64,000 bases of DNA, taken from the NCBI GenBank assembly GCA_907163345.1, contig CAJQUN010001350.1:1-64000 (forward strand), in the 5' to 3' direction. Each line of letters opens with the position of its first letter. Position 1 is the first letter of the stretch. Made by a program: the position numbers and the translations under genes. Positions 32,487 through 43,727 of the stretch are shown one piece after another. Source of the stretch: Haberlea rhodopensis (lineage: Eukaryota > Streptophyta > Magnoliopsida > Lamiales > Gesneriaceae). The notes under the pieces are model-generated. The model was not told the DNA's origin. It did not search any database and saw only the letters and a list, made by a program, of their open reading frames with translations.

Positions 32487-32919
32487 ACTTACAGACCTTA
32501 ATACTTTACCCAGTATAGCTTTTTAGAGGAAAAAATATTAAAGAAGAAAGGAGCCCAAATATGATGCAACATATATCGTCATACCTATAAATAAATAGAA
32601 AACGAAATGGAGTAGTTTAGTTAGCGTTTAGGTTGGCTTGTTGTTATTTTTAAGAGTACATTAAACCATTAAATATGAATATTCTCATCCAATCGTCGTT
32701 ATTCTCTTAATGATAGTGCTCACTGAGAATATCAGCCAATAAACCATATAGAAAATTAGAGAGAATATTAACAAATATTGAAAACTTCACCTTATACATG
32801 GAAAAAATATATAGTATGTTTTTATAAGTAAATATGAATATTTTATTATTTATATTTAAAATTTAAATTTAACTGAATCTCATATCTAGTTTTTATATTA
32901 CCTCCAAAAATTATGTGTT
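32487..32919. other. AT-rich spacer, nothing recognised
   Basis: No open frame or repeat boundary was identified. Confidence 0.5.
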
Positions 32920-34340
32920 AGGATGGGGTGTGCAGATAGAAGGGTGGGTTGAATATCTGCCCAGGCTCTACTTAGCTATTTTAAAATCTGCTCGGTTATG
33001 TTAGCAACCAAGAGCTATTTTCTTGTTTAAAGACCGATCAGTCGAGTCACTGAGTAACTGCGGAAAGAACTCGACTGGAACATCGAATAAGTTGAGCTGA
33101 TGGTGATAGTCTACTGGTCAAGTAACAACGATAGATAAGATCTACAGGACTAATGAAGAATACAATAGACGAGGTCTGCTGAACTGAATATAGTAGACAA
33201 GATCTACTGGACTAATAACGACTTGGTGTCTACTGGTAAATAATATATCTATGATCTTCTGAGTAGACACCCACAATTAATATATGTGCAGTAAGTAAAT
33301 GACTGAAAATAAATGGCACATGGATTGTTTCTGGAAGTTCGAAGCACAAGGCTTCTACGTCTCCCCTTCTTCCTTTGCAGGAAGGATCTACTAGAAGATT
33401 TGGTTTATTCTTTTCAGCATACAACATACTTAGGCTAATACCACACAGATAGCCTAAACTCATAGCAACTCCACAACTGAGGTCACTCTTACAGCTTGGC
33501 TCTACACAAATCAGTTTAACACACAGTCACAATTGTTACAATAGTTTTACAGAGATTTCGCTCTGATAATGATGTAAATAAATAAAGAATTTGAGCGATT
33601 GTGCAATCAATTGCAACAATCAGTTGGCACCAATGATCTCTTGAAGATCTGATACGTCTCTGATGCGGTGCCTCAAAAATGCTTCTAAATAAGCAAGCAT
33701 ATTCTGTAAGCGAGGTTGAGCATTAATGAGTGAAATATAATTATCTTGTGATTGCCAACAACCCATTTTCTTTACAAAGTGGTCTTCATTATATAGCTCA
33801 AGAAATCCAACAGTAATATTGATTCCTGGATATCCGTTCCATACTAGCCTTTGATATACATTAAATGCTCTGAAGATATTATCCCAAAATAATCTTAGAT
33901 GCAATAAATGCATTTCCGTAAGTCTTTACTATTTTCCTCTTTTAGCTGCAATGGCTAGTTGTTCTTCTAAATGTTCGGATATTTGAATAACTCTTTTTAA
34001 TGTTTTGTTCCACAAAACATTTCTTCTATAGTCGGTAGATAGTCATTAGTCAGTAGACTACATTTCATCGTTAGACTCCAGTAGACTCCTGTAGATCGAA
34101 TGTCTACTAGATAGTCGGTAGACTATAGAGGACTTCTGTTCAATTCAACAGCAGACTTCACCCATCGGTAGAGTTGATATGCCGGTTCATCTTTGTCTGT
34201 TGTATTCTTATCAATAGAGTCATTAGTGGTCGGTAGACTAACTCTTCTTTACAACTCCGATAGAGTCTTTTCGTAGCATGCCAAAAGAGTAATTCGGTAG
34301 ACTTAACCAGTTATCAATGGATACATATCAAAACCTGATA
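32920..34340 (+). repeat. Unclassified dispersed repeat, copy A (partner 55870-56890)
   Basis: Shares with copy B the order TCAGTAACT / GAGTAACT, ATGGAAGTTCGAAG (CTGGAAGTTCGAAG here), a (T)CTCC..TTCTTC..GGAAGGAT(C)(C/T)ACTAGAAGA block and a following ACT..TC-rich stretch. TCTACTGG motifs cluster on the left (33108-33235) and CGGTAGAC/CCAGTAGA motifs on the right (34030-34300). The class is not known. Confidence 0.45.
33590..34020 (-). pseudogene. Unrecognised minus-strand reading frame
   Basis: An open frame at 33913-33620 (97 codons) with ordinary protein-like composition, including NVYQRLVWNGYPGINITVGF and LQNMLAYLEAFLRHRIRDVS. Just upstream, another frame encodes LKRVIQISEHLEEQLAIAAK before stops at 33943-33948. 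Together they look like a decayed protein gene with helical content. I do not recognise the family and assign no function. It sits between the TCTACTGG and CCAGTAGA clusters of repeat copy A, so it may belong to that element. Confidence 0.3.
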
Positions 34341-35555
34341 TTCAACATTATGCAGTGGGGCATTAAATCGTAACAAAATATTATGAAATAGTACTTCTGC
34401 TTTCAAATGTTGTGCTTCACATGTACTAATTTTATAGTGTAGTCTCCATGTTCATCCTCAAATAATTCTGTGATATTCACAACTATTTCTTCTAAATTTA
34501 ATATATATGAACTAGCATCATTTTTATTAAGAAATCCAATAATATAATTTTCTCCTTTACTTTATTTAACTTTTGGTAAAATAACAAATATCATATCCTA
34601 TAATTATATCATAACCAAAATAACATGTTCAATTATTATTAAGTTACAAGCATGTGCAAATATCGGAAAGGGGCCATAAGAGAGCAACAATTAGTCCACC
34701 AAAGAACAAAATCCTTGTTTTGCTCATGTTGGAGGCAAACCCGATACATGAAGCTCTCACGATGCATGGGGTCGGAGAGGAGTCGGGTCTAGAAACCTAA
34801 TGTTCACAGCCTTCCCATGCACGAATCATTGTTTTGCCCATGTTGCAAGTTCTACAATTTCCCAATGAGAGATTAACTCAAATAAATTTATCTCGAGCTC
34901 TTTCATAATCTTCAAAATTTAGCATTAACCAAAACAAAAAAAATAGTGCGGCAATGCCTCATCACCGTTGGTTGTAAGGCTAACTGAGGCGATTAACAAT
35001 CTATTATCTTCATTGTTGTATGTGTTGTTTGGAAATCCGTTTGTGGTTAGGAAAATAGATGACAATAATTCTATCAAGTCGAGGCATGTGTAATACACTT
35101 TGTCCGTAAGATGAATTTGTCCCGTTCTTGGTACTTACGGAAGCTGGCAATCCTCTCCCAAGATACAACGATTTTTTCTTGTGATAGTAGTGCACCAAAT
35201 CACAAGATCAACAACTACAAAAATTGCAGCTTCACTTCATTTAAGAACAAGAATGAATATGATGCAAGTGCACTTTTTATTCTTCATTTTCTCTCAATTT
35301 TGGATGTAATTTTCGAAAATTAAACACAATGAGAATATGTTATATATATAGTATTCCATAGGATAATATCGAAATACATCATTTGGAGGCAATCACCAAT
35401 CAAAAGATGCAACCATACACCAATGGGTACAGATTTTGATCAAACTGTGCATCTTTTCGCATAGATTGCTGCCTCCAGTACCTTGAATAAAATTTTACTC
35501 GGGCAGTGATCGCTGCCTTTAGTACCTTACGAGCATATTTACTTGGGCAGCGCCA

Positions 35556-35740
35556 AAAATTTTTCTTTCCTTTTTTATTCTTTCGACTTTTCCTTGTGTC
35601 TTTTCTCGCTTAATCTTAATTCATTAAGGAGGCGATCGATTGTTGCCCACAGAATGTGGTTGCCGAAATTTTTTCTTTCATTTTTGATTTGTTCGACTTT
35701 TCCTTGTGTATTTTCTTGCTTAATCTTAATTCATTAATCC
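35556..35740 (+). repeat. Spaced direct repeat of about 75 bp
   Basis: TTTTTCTTTC..TTCGACTTTTCCTTGTGT..TTTTCTCGCTTAATCTTAATTCATTAA occurs at about 35556-35626 and again at about 35666-35738 with few changes. GGAGGCGATCGATTGTTGCC lies between the copies. Confidence 0.75.
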
Positions 35741-36069
35741 TCATTCCTTTACTTGCTTATTTTTAATTTATTGAGCCATAATGTTTTCCAACATTCATAT
35801 CGCGAGTCTATGCTAAATCAGGTGATCTATATTTATTGCAACGTCCATCCTTGGATAGGTTGAACCTCTTAGTGGAAAAGGAGAGATGCAATCAATTAGT
35901 TGGGATATTACTAAAATGAAACAGTACATACTGAATGATATTTATGCTTTGATTGCATTTCCCGAAAAATACTTGCATGAATCTGGTTTGAGCTCCATTT
36001 ATGGATCAACTCAATATGATTGATATGTTAATTTATATAAACTATTTAAAATATGTTGTATTTTAATAT

Positions 36070-36300
36070 TGAGTGGTGTGTAAGTGGAGTGCAAATCGAG
36101 TGCATACAAGTATTTCTCACATCCAACGCCCTTTTTATTCTGATGCTGTTTTGTTATTTGAAATTTTGGCTGCAAACTGGCAGACATGAGACATGTTTGA
36201 TTTTCGGCCTCATCGAATATAAGTGCTTCATTTTTTTGCCTCCAAAGTTGGGAAATATGGCCCCTTACTGTTATGCACTGCATCGGGGTGGATCCAATAA
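36070..36300 (+). repeat. Dispersed repeat, copy 2 (partner at 8590-8830)
   Basis: Same ordered motifs as the 8590-8830 copy, ending AAGTTGGGAAATATGGCCCC and then ATGCACTGCAT. Confidence 0.5.
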
Positions 36301-37636
36301 GTCGTAATCGCCCACTCAAACAAAAAATTATCATTAAATTTAAAATTTTCTAGAAAAATTCAATGAACTCATGTCTAAATGTCTTCTCTTGATTACTCCA
36401 TTGAATTTTGTTAGTGCGTATAAATAAATATTCATTACTCGAATTTTCCAAGTATTAATTAACTTAATAAGGTGGGAGTTTCGGATTTATATTTTAAAAC
36501 AAATCTAATAAATCTAAGTGCAGCGATTGGTATATTGATTTTTTTTGAAAATGTATGACTGAACGCCTCTAAGTCGTCGACTGTCGACGGATTGCTCGAG
36601 CTGCTCGCGTGGCGAGAGCGGGTCTCCGCATGCCCGGCCTGCCACCAATGGTACACCAAATAGCTAGTCTTGTGGGTAAGAGTTGTGAATGCGTATGGCA
36701 TGTAGAGCACATGGTGAAAAAATATGATAATTTTGCCACATATGTGAGTTTTTTATTTCAAGAATAGACTGGATCCAACCATCTAAACTTTTTTCGTTAT
36801 AACTAGGAAAGAAAGGTGTCGTCTCTCAAAAAAAATTATATTTTATATAAAAAATATTAACAATGAATATCTATTACCGAATATATGAAATATCATCGAG
36901 TCAAGTGTACCCAATTGACAAAATTTACAGGTCCGCCAGCTCGCCATTTTCTATTGCAAGAAATAAATTTGTATACTGAAATAATTTTAAAAGTCGTTCT
37001 ATTAGAAAAATATTAATAAGTAAATATGTTTATAAAATCGACATATTAATTAAATTTGCACATCGCTGTAGGTTTTTATCAGTAGTTTTTTTCGTATTAT
37101 ATATGAAGAGATTATTGAAAATCGAGCTTGTTATTTCACTACTATTCGTACCTTCATGCCGTTAATAGGCTTATTATTCTTGGGTGCTAATATGGTTCAA
37201 GAACAACGGACAAATATTTATATATATCTGGTTTTATCTTTACTCATAAACAAATATAATATTAAAATAAAATATATTTTAAATAAAAAATACATAAATT
37301 AACATAACAACTATTTTAAACCAATTATATTAACTATGTCTATATGAGATACATAAACTAACATAACAATTATTTTACATCAATCATATTGAATATATCT
37401 ATAAGTGAGGTCTAAAATGTATTCATCAGTAAATTAAATTAGTTTTCGTAATATAAAGATTGCTTGTATTTTTTTATTAAAATAATTTTAGGAAATGTGG
37501 GAGACTGAAACTGGAGAGGAATAACTCTTATATTGAGAAATATGTGACAACAACAACATGACAATTATAACGATTGATTGATTGATTAGAGCTAAAATGA
37601 CACCATAAATATCCGCTGCATTTATCTCCCACCACA

Positions 37637-37927
37637 AAAAATATCTCCAATTAACAAAAAGAAAAAAAAATCTATTAATATATGTTGGAAAATTCCTGGT
37701 TAATCAAAATCAAGTATAAAAAATTGGAAAAAAATGTCATCAAGGTTTTTTCAGGCGTGATCGATGGCATCTAGAGGCATGTAAAATATCTCCAATTAAC
37801 AAAAGAAAAAAATCTATTAATATATGTTGGAAAAATTCCTGGTAAATTAAAATCAAGCATAAAAAAGTTGGGAAAAAACGCCATCAAGGTTCAATCAGGT
37901 GCGATCGATCGCGTCTGGAGGCATGTT
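37637..37927 (+). repeat. Tandem duplication of about 143 bp
   Basis: Copies start at about 37637 and 37783 with AATATCTCCAATTAACAAAA and end GGAGGCATGT / AGAGGCATGT. Each contains a GATCGAT(C)G motif (GTGATCGATGGC, GCGATCGATCGCG). Confidence 0.85.
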
Positions 37928-38124
37928 GAAAAAAGATGACGAGATTGCAAATTTACATAAGGGTGTTATCTTACTTGCTATACCCAAAGATACACACTGA
38001 GAATTTACCCAACATATATCCTAACTCTTAATACTTTACATTATAATAATTAAATTATTGTTGTATGTGTTGGTTATTTTCCTTTTGTTGAAGAAGACGA
38101 GAAAACTCATAAGATGACATACAC

Positions 38125-39020
38125 TGTTTTATAAATAAAAGAAAATACTTGAAAGCAGTAGAAACTTACAACAAACAGTTTAAATAAACTGGGCAGAAAC
38201 TTTGTTGTTGGACGAGGCCACAGTAAACCGTGTGCCCGTAAACTCTAAATTGCCCGCCTACAACTTCTGGCCTCCTGGACAAGAGAGTTCCAAGGTACAA
38301 CGTCCCAAACACCTCTGTATGGGTTGAAGCAGAAACCCAGACAGACTCACTCGAACACTGAACAGTGTGTAGTACTCTCAAGATAATATGATATGATATG
38401 AAATGCAATTTCGGAATGAAGAAAACATAAAGCTGAAGCAGCTTATATAGCTGAGCAGCAGACCACTCCAAAGGTCTCAGAATTAAGTGTAAAGATTAAT
38501 GGGGTAGATGAAAAGTCTCAACACTTAAACATCATATTCATTTCGGATTTAAGTCTCACACTTAAATCTGACATCAATTCTGCAGGTAGGTGAAAAGTCT
38601 CAAACTTAATACTCAGCAGAATATGAAAAGTCAGGCAGATGAAAAGTAATTTCAGAAATCCGTGTAGTAAAAAGATAGGACTGCCTTCGCGGCAGCGACA
38701 CGCGCGACGCGACGCGACGCGGCGAGGCGAGTCGAGACGAGACGAGACGTGACGTGACGTGACGTGACGTGCCGTGCCGTGCCGTGCCGAGCCGAGCGGA
38801 CGGACGGACGGCGCGCGAGGGGCACCCATCTTTACTACTTAACTACACTCTAATGATTTGTATCTCAATATAATCAAACCATAAGTGTATTATAATCTCA
38901 ATGTGGGATTTCTTTAGCCTAATTACCTTTCATAATAACTTACCATAATTTTGTTCTCATTAACAAAATATAACATAATTATTGGGCTCTTATTATTAAC
39001 CCAATAATATTAATCCAACA
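38125..39020 (-). repeat. Copia 3' LTR
   Basis: 896 bp. Contains the stepped pentanucleotide array at 38697-38815. Confidence 0.93.
38697..38815. repeat. Stepped GC-rich pentanucleotide microsatellite in the LTR
   Basis: The unit drifts by single bases along the array: GACGC, GGCGA, GACGA, GACGT (about five), GCCGT (about four), GCCGA, then GGAC/GGACG. The sister copy in the other LTR (44304-44397) is about 19 bp shorter, mainly in the GACGT and GCCGT blocks. Confidence 0.88.
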
Positions 39021-39582
39021 ATCCCCCACATGAATGCAATATGGCGAAAAAATTACACAATGCACCTAGATGAAGATTTGAGAGTACTTTGAGAATCCAC
39101 TGCATCAGGATAGGTGGTGATTAACCTTGAACCTTCCTTAGTAAAAGATCATCGGATATACTTGTCAACCAGTGGACGCGATGCCTTGAACTGTTCGACG
39201 TTTTATGTATAACAAGACAACAATACTCACACAGCTTCATCTCCACACTATTATTGGTTCTTTCGTTGTTGTCCATTTTGGCCCTGGACTGCCTTGGATG
39301 TTTCATCGAATGCTCTAGAGATTTAGCCCTCAGGTCATCTCATAGAAGCGGCCCCTTCACATTCGACATAGGTGATTTCTCCTAAAGAGTATCCTGTAAT
39401 ACCCCACTTTATCATCTCGAGATAGAAGAATCATTAAGAGCATGAGCTCAGCCTTCCCAAAGTACAGGTCTATCACTCTTTCATCACAGGAATAGGTAAG
39501 GAACTCAATTTCCCGAGTGCTTTGTTCGATGCCCCCCCACAATTCGGTTTTCCCATTGAACCTGCAAATTGGATTTTACAAT
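39021..39582 (-). other. Copia 3' untranslated interior
   Basis: Lies between the pol stop and the polypurine tract. The small open frames on the minus strand (39121-39306, 39357-39542) are not recognised proteins. Confidence 0.6.
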
Positions 39583-42500
39583 TCAGGTTGGGTTGCCATC
39601 ATGGTTGGAAATCAATTTCATGGGCTTCAACCCCATTCCCCTCGATGAAATCTCTACTCGGTCTCTCGTCAGACCTTTCGTAAATGGGTCTGTAATGTTT
39701 TCTTTAGACTTCACATAATCTAAAGAAATGACACCGGTTTTTAGTAAATTTCTCACGGATTTATGTCTCCGACGAATGTGTCGTGATTTCCCATTATACA
39801 CATTGTTATGTGCTCTTCCCATAGCTGACTGACTATCACAGTGCAAACTAATGGGTGGCATTGGTTTTGACCACATTGGAATATCCTCCAAGAAACTCCG
39901 AAGCCAATCAGCTTCTTCTGCCGCAAGATCTAAAGCTATGAACTCAGATTCCATAGTTGATCTAGCAATGCATGTCTGTTTGCATGATTTCCATGAAATA
40001 GCAGCACCGCCAATTATAAATATATATCCACTCGTAGATTTTATATTTTTGGAGTCTGATATCCAATTCGCATCTGAATACCCTTCAATTACTGCTGGGT
40101 ATCTCGTATAATGTAGTCCGTAGTTAGAAGTATATCTTAGATATCTAAGAACTCGAACTACTGCCTTCCAGTGCTCATAACTGGGATTACTCGTATATCT
40201 GCTCAATGTATTGACAGAATTAGCTATATCAGGTCTAGTGCAATCCATGAGGTACATGAGACTGCCTATGACTCTAGAGTACTCAAGTTGTTGCACACCT
40301 TCTCCGCGATTCTTGCAAAGATTTGACACCACTTCCATAGGTGTTCTAGCGATGATATTATTTCCCTTGTCAAACTTGTCAAGTATCTTCTCGACATAAT
40401 GACCCTGGGAGAGAAAATATCCATCTGCATGTTTGGTGATCTTCATTCCAAGAATCACATCTGCAAGACCTAGGTCTTTCATCTCAAAATTTCGTGACAA
40501 CATTTTCTTGGTAATTTTGATGTTATCGTTATTACCAACAATTATCATGTCATCTACGTATAGACATACTATCATATAGTTTGTATTGTCTCCTTTCACG
40601 TAGACACACTTATCGCATTGGTTTGTTTTAAACCCATTTGAAAGCATGACGCTATCAAATTTTTCGTGCCATTGTTTAGGTGCTTGTTTTAATCCATACA
40701 AGGATTTCACAAGTTTACACACCTTCGTTTCTTTACCTGGAACTACAAACCCTTCAGGTTGTTCCATGTAAACCTCCTCTTCTAACTCTCCATTTAGAAA
40801 AGCCGTTTTAACATCCATTTGATGGATCTCTAGGTTATATAATGCAGCAAATGCAATTATCAACCTTATAGATGTTTTCCGGGATACAGGAGCGTATGTG
40901 TCGAAATAATCAACACCTTCAGTTTGTCTGTAGCCTTTGACTACAAGTCTAGCCTTGTACTTATCTACAGTACCATCAGCTTTCATCTTCCTCTTGAAGA
41001 TCCACTTGTGTCCTAGTGGTTTACAACCTGCAGGAAGATCCACTAGTTCCCAAGTATGATTATGTAAGATAGATTCTATCTCACTATTTACTGCTTCTTT
41101 CCAAAGATCAGAGTCTTGTGAAGACATTGCTTCCTTGAAAGTAGTCGGATCTTTTTCCAACAGATATGTTAGAAAATCCGAGCCAAAAGATTTCTCTTTT
41201 CTCGCTCTTTTGCTTCGTCTAGGCGATTCTACATTCTTTTGAGATTCTCTATCCCCCACATTTCTCTCAACATTGGTTTCAGGCATTGTCGGAGTTTTGT
41301 GGGGAAAGATTTCCTCAAAGAACGAAGCATCCCTAGCCTCAATGATAGTATTTACATGCATTTCTGCATTATCTGATTTATGCACTAGAAAACGATAGGC
41401 ACTACTATCTTGCGCATATCCGATAAATACACAATCTACTGTCTTAGGTCCTATCCTAGTCCGCTTAGGAGGAGGAATTGGTACCTTTGCTAGACAGCCC
41501 CAAACCCTTAAAAACTTGTAACTAGGTGCACGACCTTTCCACAATTCATAAGGCGTTTTATCCAACTTTTTATGTGGTACTCTGTTTAGCACATAGTTGG
41601 CAGAAAGCAGAGCTTCTCCCCACAAATTCGTAGGTAAGTCGGAACTTATAAGCATTGCATTCATCATTTCCTTAAGCGTTCTATTCTTCCTTTCAGCAAT
41701 ACCATTTTGCTCGGGAGAATAAGGCGCAGTGGTTTGATGAATAATGCCACTTTCAGCACATATTTGTGCAAATGGTGACTCATATTCACCGCCTCGATCA
41801 CTTCGAAGAATTTTAATCTTTTTATCAAGTTGATTCTCAACTTCATTCTTATAGTGAATGAACATATCAATTGCTTCGTCTTTACTTCTCATTAAGTAGA
41901 CATAACAATATCTTGTACAATCATCGATAAATGTTATGAAATAATTTTTACCGCCTCTAGATTGTACATACTTTAGATCGCATACATCCGTATGAATCAA
42001 GTTTAACGGTTCGGTGCTTCGCTCAATTGAGTGGAATGATGACTTGGCTAATTTGGCCTCTACACAAGTCTCACACTTGTGTTTATGATTGATGTTAAAT
42101 TTAGGCAATAGATTAAGAGACATTAGCCTTTGTAAGGACTTATAATTCACATGTCCTAATCTACCATGCCACAAATGTAAAGACTCGCAAGAATAATCAA
42201 ACTTTAAAGTTTTATTAGCCACATTGGAAACAGTCATTACATTATTTTTGCTTGTGCTAGCCTCATTTGCTGCATTAACATCAACCTCAACATCTACACT
42301 AGACTTAGCCTTAGGAGCTAAAGTCATTACATTCATCTTGAAGAGGTTATTGGCCAAGTAGCCTTTGCCCACAAACATACCACCCTTGGACAGAATGACT
42401 TTGTCGGACTCAAACACAAGCCGAAAGCCTTTCTTGTTCAGCACTGCTCCGGAGATGAGATTCTTTCGGATCTCTGGCACGTGGAGCACCTCGGTAAGAG

Positions 42501-43710
42501 TCAACTCTTTTCCGGAAGTCATTTTTAGCACAACCGTCCCTTTGCCTTCAACTTTTGAGATTGCTGAATTTCCCATATAGCAGTTCTCATCATTCACCGG
42601 TTGATAGGTCTTAAACATCCATTTGTTGGCGCAAATGTGGCGAGTAGCCCCAGTGTCCACCCACCATTCTTTGGAGTTCCCTCCAACAAGATTCACCTCC
42701 GATACCACAGCACTCAGATGCATGTCATCCATGTCATAGCTCAGATTGTCCTCAGCAATGTGGGCATGTGCAGGCCTCTTGCCTTTGCCTTTGTAAGGGA
42801 CTATCTTCCTCTTACCGTCATTGTTTTGACGTTGAGTGCAGTTGTTTTGACGTTGAGTGCAGTCCTTGGCCTTATGGTTAGGCTTACCACACACATAACA
42901 GTCACCGGTGAACCTCCTTGTCTGAGTATCTCCCTTGGGTTCAAAAGTACGTTTGCGCTTATTCCCATGGGAGTTGTCCCCAACTTCAACCACGTTGGCC
43001 TTGGAAATCATTCCAAATGATTTCTTGTCAACTTTTCGGTTGTCTTGCTCGATGCGCAGCCTCCTGATAAGATCCTCTAGACTCATCATCTTTCGCTTGT
43101 GCTTTAGGTAGCTCTTGAAGTCCTTCCAAGATGGCGGTAATTTTTCAATCATCATCGCCACTTGGAGAGCATCATTTAGCCCCATACCTTCGGCAGCAAG
43201 TTCATGATATATCAGCTGCAGCTCTTCGCATTGCTCAACAACGCTCTTGCCATCTACCATTCGATAGTCATGGAATCGCCCGGCTACAAATTTCTTTGCG
43301 CCTGCGTCGTCAACTTTGTACTTTATCTCTAACGATTCCCAAAGATTCTTAGCAGTCTCCTTGGGGGAATACACATTAAAAAGTGCATCGTCAAGAGAAT
43401 TCAGTATGTAGTTACGACAAAGGTAGTCGGCACTCATCCAGGACTCAACTATCACAGCAGATTGAGGATCCTCTTTGTCCTCCACTGGTTTGTCCTCTTT
43501 GAGAAACCTGGTCAAGTTCAAAGTGGTCAAGAAGAACATCATCTTCTGTTGCCAACGTTTAAAGTTGGAACCCTTGAACTTTTCCGGTTTCTCAAATTGA
43601 GAGAACGGCATTGGGTTTCTCAGAACTGGCATAACGACCTCAGCGCCGCTAGCTTTCACCACTGGAATCTCAGTATTCTCAGCAACTCGGTTTGGAATCT
43701 GGTCAGCCAT
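39583..43710 (-). CDS. Copia Gag-Pol polyprotein
   Basis: Single uninterrupted frame of 1375 residues. Gag (about 1-340) has GSNFKRWQQKMMFFLTTLNL and the zinc knuckle CYVCGKPNHKAKDC (271-284), followed by a duplicated CTQRQNN heptapeptide. Protease motif WWVDTGATRHIC is near 349-360. The GAG-pre-integrase HHCC is in LWHGRLGH..CETC (about 513-549). The integrase triad is D in IHTDV (about 575), D in ILRSDRGGEYE (about 638) and E in GIAERKNRTL (about 674). RT has LYVDDMIIVGN, and RNase H ends with ARSTMESEFIAL and ITDPFTKGL. All catalytic residues that I can check are present. It is potentially functional, although the missing primer site argues against autonomous replication of this copy. Confidence 0.95.
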   Translation of the reverse strand: MADQIPNRVAENTEIPVVKASGAEVVMPVLRNPMPFSQFEKPEKFKGSNFKRWQQKMMFFLTTLNLTRFLKEDKPVEDKEDPQSAVIVESWMSADYLCRNYILNSLDDALFNVYSPKETAKNLWESLEIKYKVDDAGAKKFVAGRFHDYRMVDGKSVVEQCEELQLIYHELAAEGMGLNDALQVAMMIEKLPPSWKDFKSYLKHKRKMMSLEDLIRRLRIEQDNRKVDKKSFGMISKANVVEVGDNSHGNKRKRTFEPKGDTQTRRFTGDCYVCGKPNHKAKDCTQRQNNCTQRQNNDGKRKIVPYKGKGKRPAHAHIAEDNLSYDMDDMHLSAVVSEVNLVGGNSKEWWVDTGATRHICANKWMFKTYQPVNDENCYMGNSAISKVEGKGTVVLKMTSGKELTLTEVLHVPEIRKNLISGAVLNKKGFRLVFESDKVILSKGGMFVGKGYLANNLFKMNVMTLAPKAKSSVDVEVDVNAANEASTSKNNVMTVSNVANKTLKFDYSCESLHLWHGRLGHVNYKSLQRLMSLNLLPKFNINHKHKCETCVEAKLAKSSFHSIERSTEPLNLIHTDVCDLKYVQSRGGKNYFITFIDDCTRYCYVYLMRSKDEAIDMFIHYKNEVENQLDKKIKILRSDRGGEYESPFAQICAESGIIHQTTAPYSPEQNGIAERKNRTLKEMMNAMLISSDLPTNLWGEALLSANYVLNRVPHKKLDKTPYELWKGRAPSYKFLRVWGCLAKVPIPPPKRTRIGPKTVDCVFIGYAQDSSAYRFLVHKSDNAEMHVNTIIEARDASFFEEIFPHKTPTMPETNVERNVGDRESQKNVESPRRSKRARKEKSFGSDFLTYLLEKDPTTFKEAMSSQDSDLWKEAVNSEIESILHNHTWELVDLPAGCKPLGHKWIFKRKMKADGTVDKYKARLVVKGYRQTEGVDYFDTYAPVSRKTSIRLIIAFAALYNLEIHQMDVKTAFLNGELEEEVYMEQPEGFVVPGKETKVCKLVKSLYGLKQAPKQWHEKFDSVMLSNGFKTNQCDKCVYVKGDNTNYMIVCLYVDDMIIVGNNDNIKITKKMLSRNFEMKDLGLADVILGMKITKHADGYFLSQGHYVEKILDKFDKGNNIIARTPMEVVSNLCKNRGEGVQQLEYSRVIGSLMYLMDCTRPDIANSVNTLSRYTSNPSYEHWKAVVRVLRYLRYTSNYGLHYTRYPAVIEGYSDANWISDSKNIKSTSGYIFIIGGAAISWKSCKQTCIARSTMESEFIALDLAAEEADWLRSFLEDIPMWSKPMPPISLHCDSQSAMGRAHNNVYNGKSRHIRRRHKSVRNLLKTGVISLDYVKSKENITDPFTKGLTRDRVEISSRGMGLKPMKLISNHDGNPT

Positions 43711-43727
43711 AAGCTAGCTTTCACCAC
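43711..43727 (-). other. Anomalous 17-base leader in place of a primer-binding site
   Basis: Between the 5' LTR and the ATG lies GTGGTGAAAGCTAGCTT. Its first 15 bases, plus the CA of the LTR end, repeat gag codons 16-21 (43664-43648) exactly. It does not resemble TGGTATCAGAGC. Confidence 0.85.

Larger units (their letters stand above)
34341..38124. other. Intergenic repeat fragments, no gene recognised
   Basis: AT-rich DNA. It holds a 25-bp direct repeat (AAATCCTTGTTTTGCTCATG at about 34710 and a diverged copy at about 34826), a 75-bp duplicate at 35556-35740, the dispersed repeat at 36070-36300 and a 143-bp tandem duplication at 37637-37927. Open frames here (35010-35323, 36011-36334, 36459-36710) have no recognisable domains. 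Confidence 0.45.

Noticed and set aside
34675..34870. Possible SINE around the GCATGGGGTCGGAGAGGAGTC stretch
   Set aside because: No convincing box A/box B pair or tail; only a 25-bp direct repeat was found.
36550..36700. GACTGAACGCCTCTAAGTC, resembling the 3' part of 25S rRNA, followed by GC-rich sequence
   Set aside because: Only about 19 bases match what I remember of 25S rRNA and the flanks do not fit; too short to call an rDNA fragment.
38518..38829. 103-codon minus-strand frame rich in Arg, Ser and His (also 44209-44409)
   Set aside because: It is a translation of the pentanucleotide microsatellite in the LTRs; its length changes with the array.
42601..43020. 139-codon plus-strand frame
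   Set aside because: Antisense shadow of the copia Gag-Pol; no recognisable domain.
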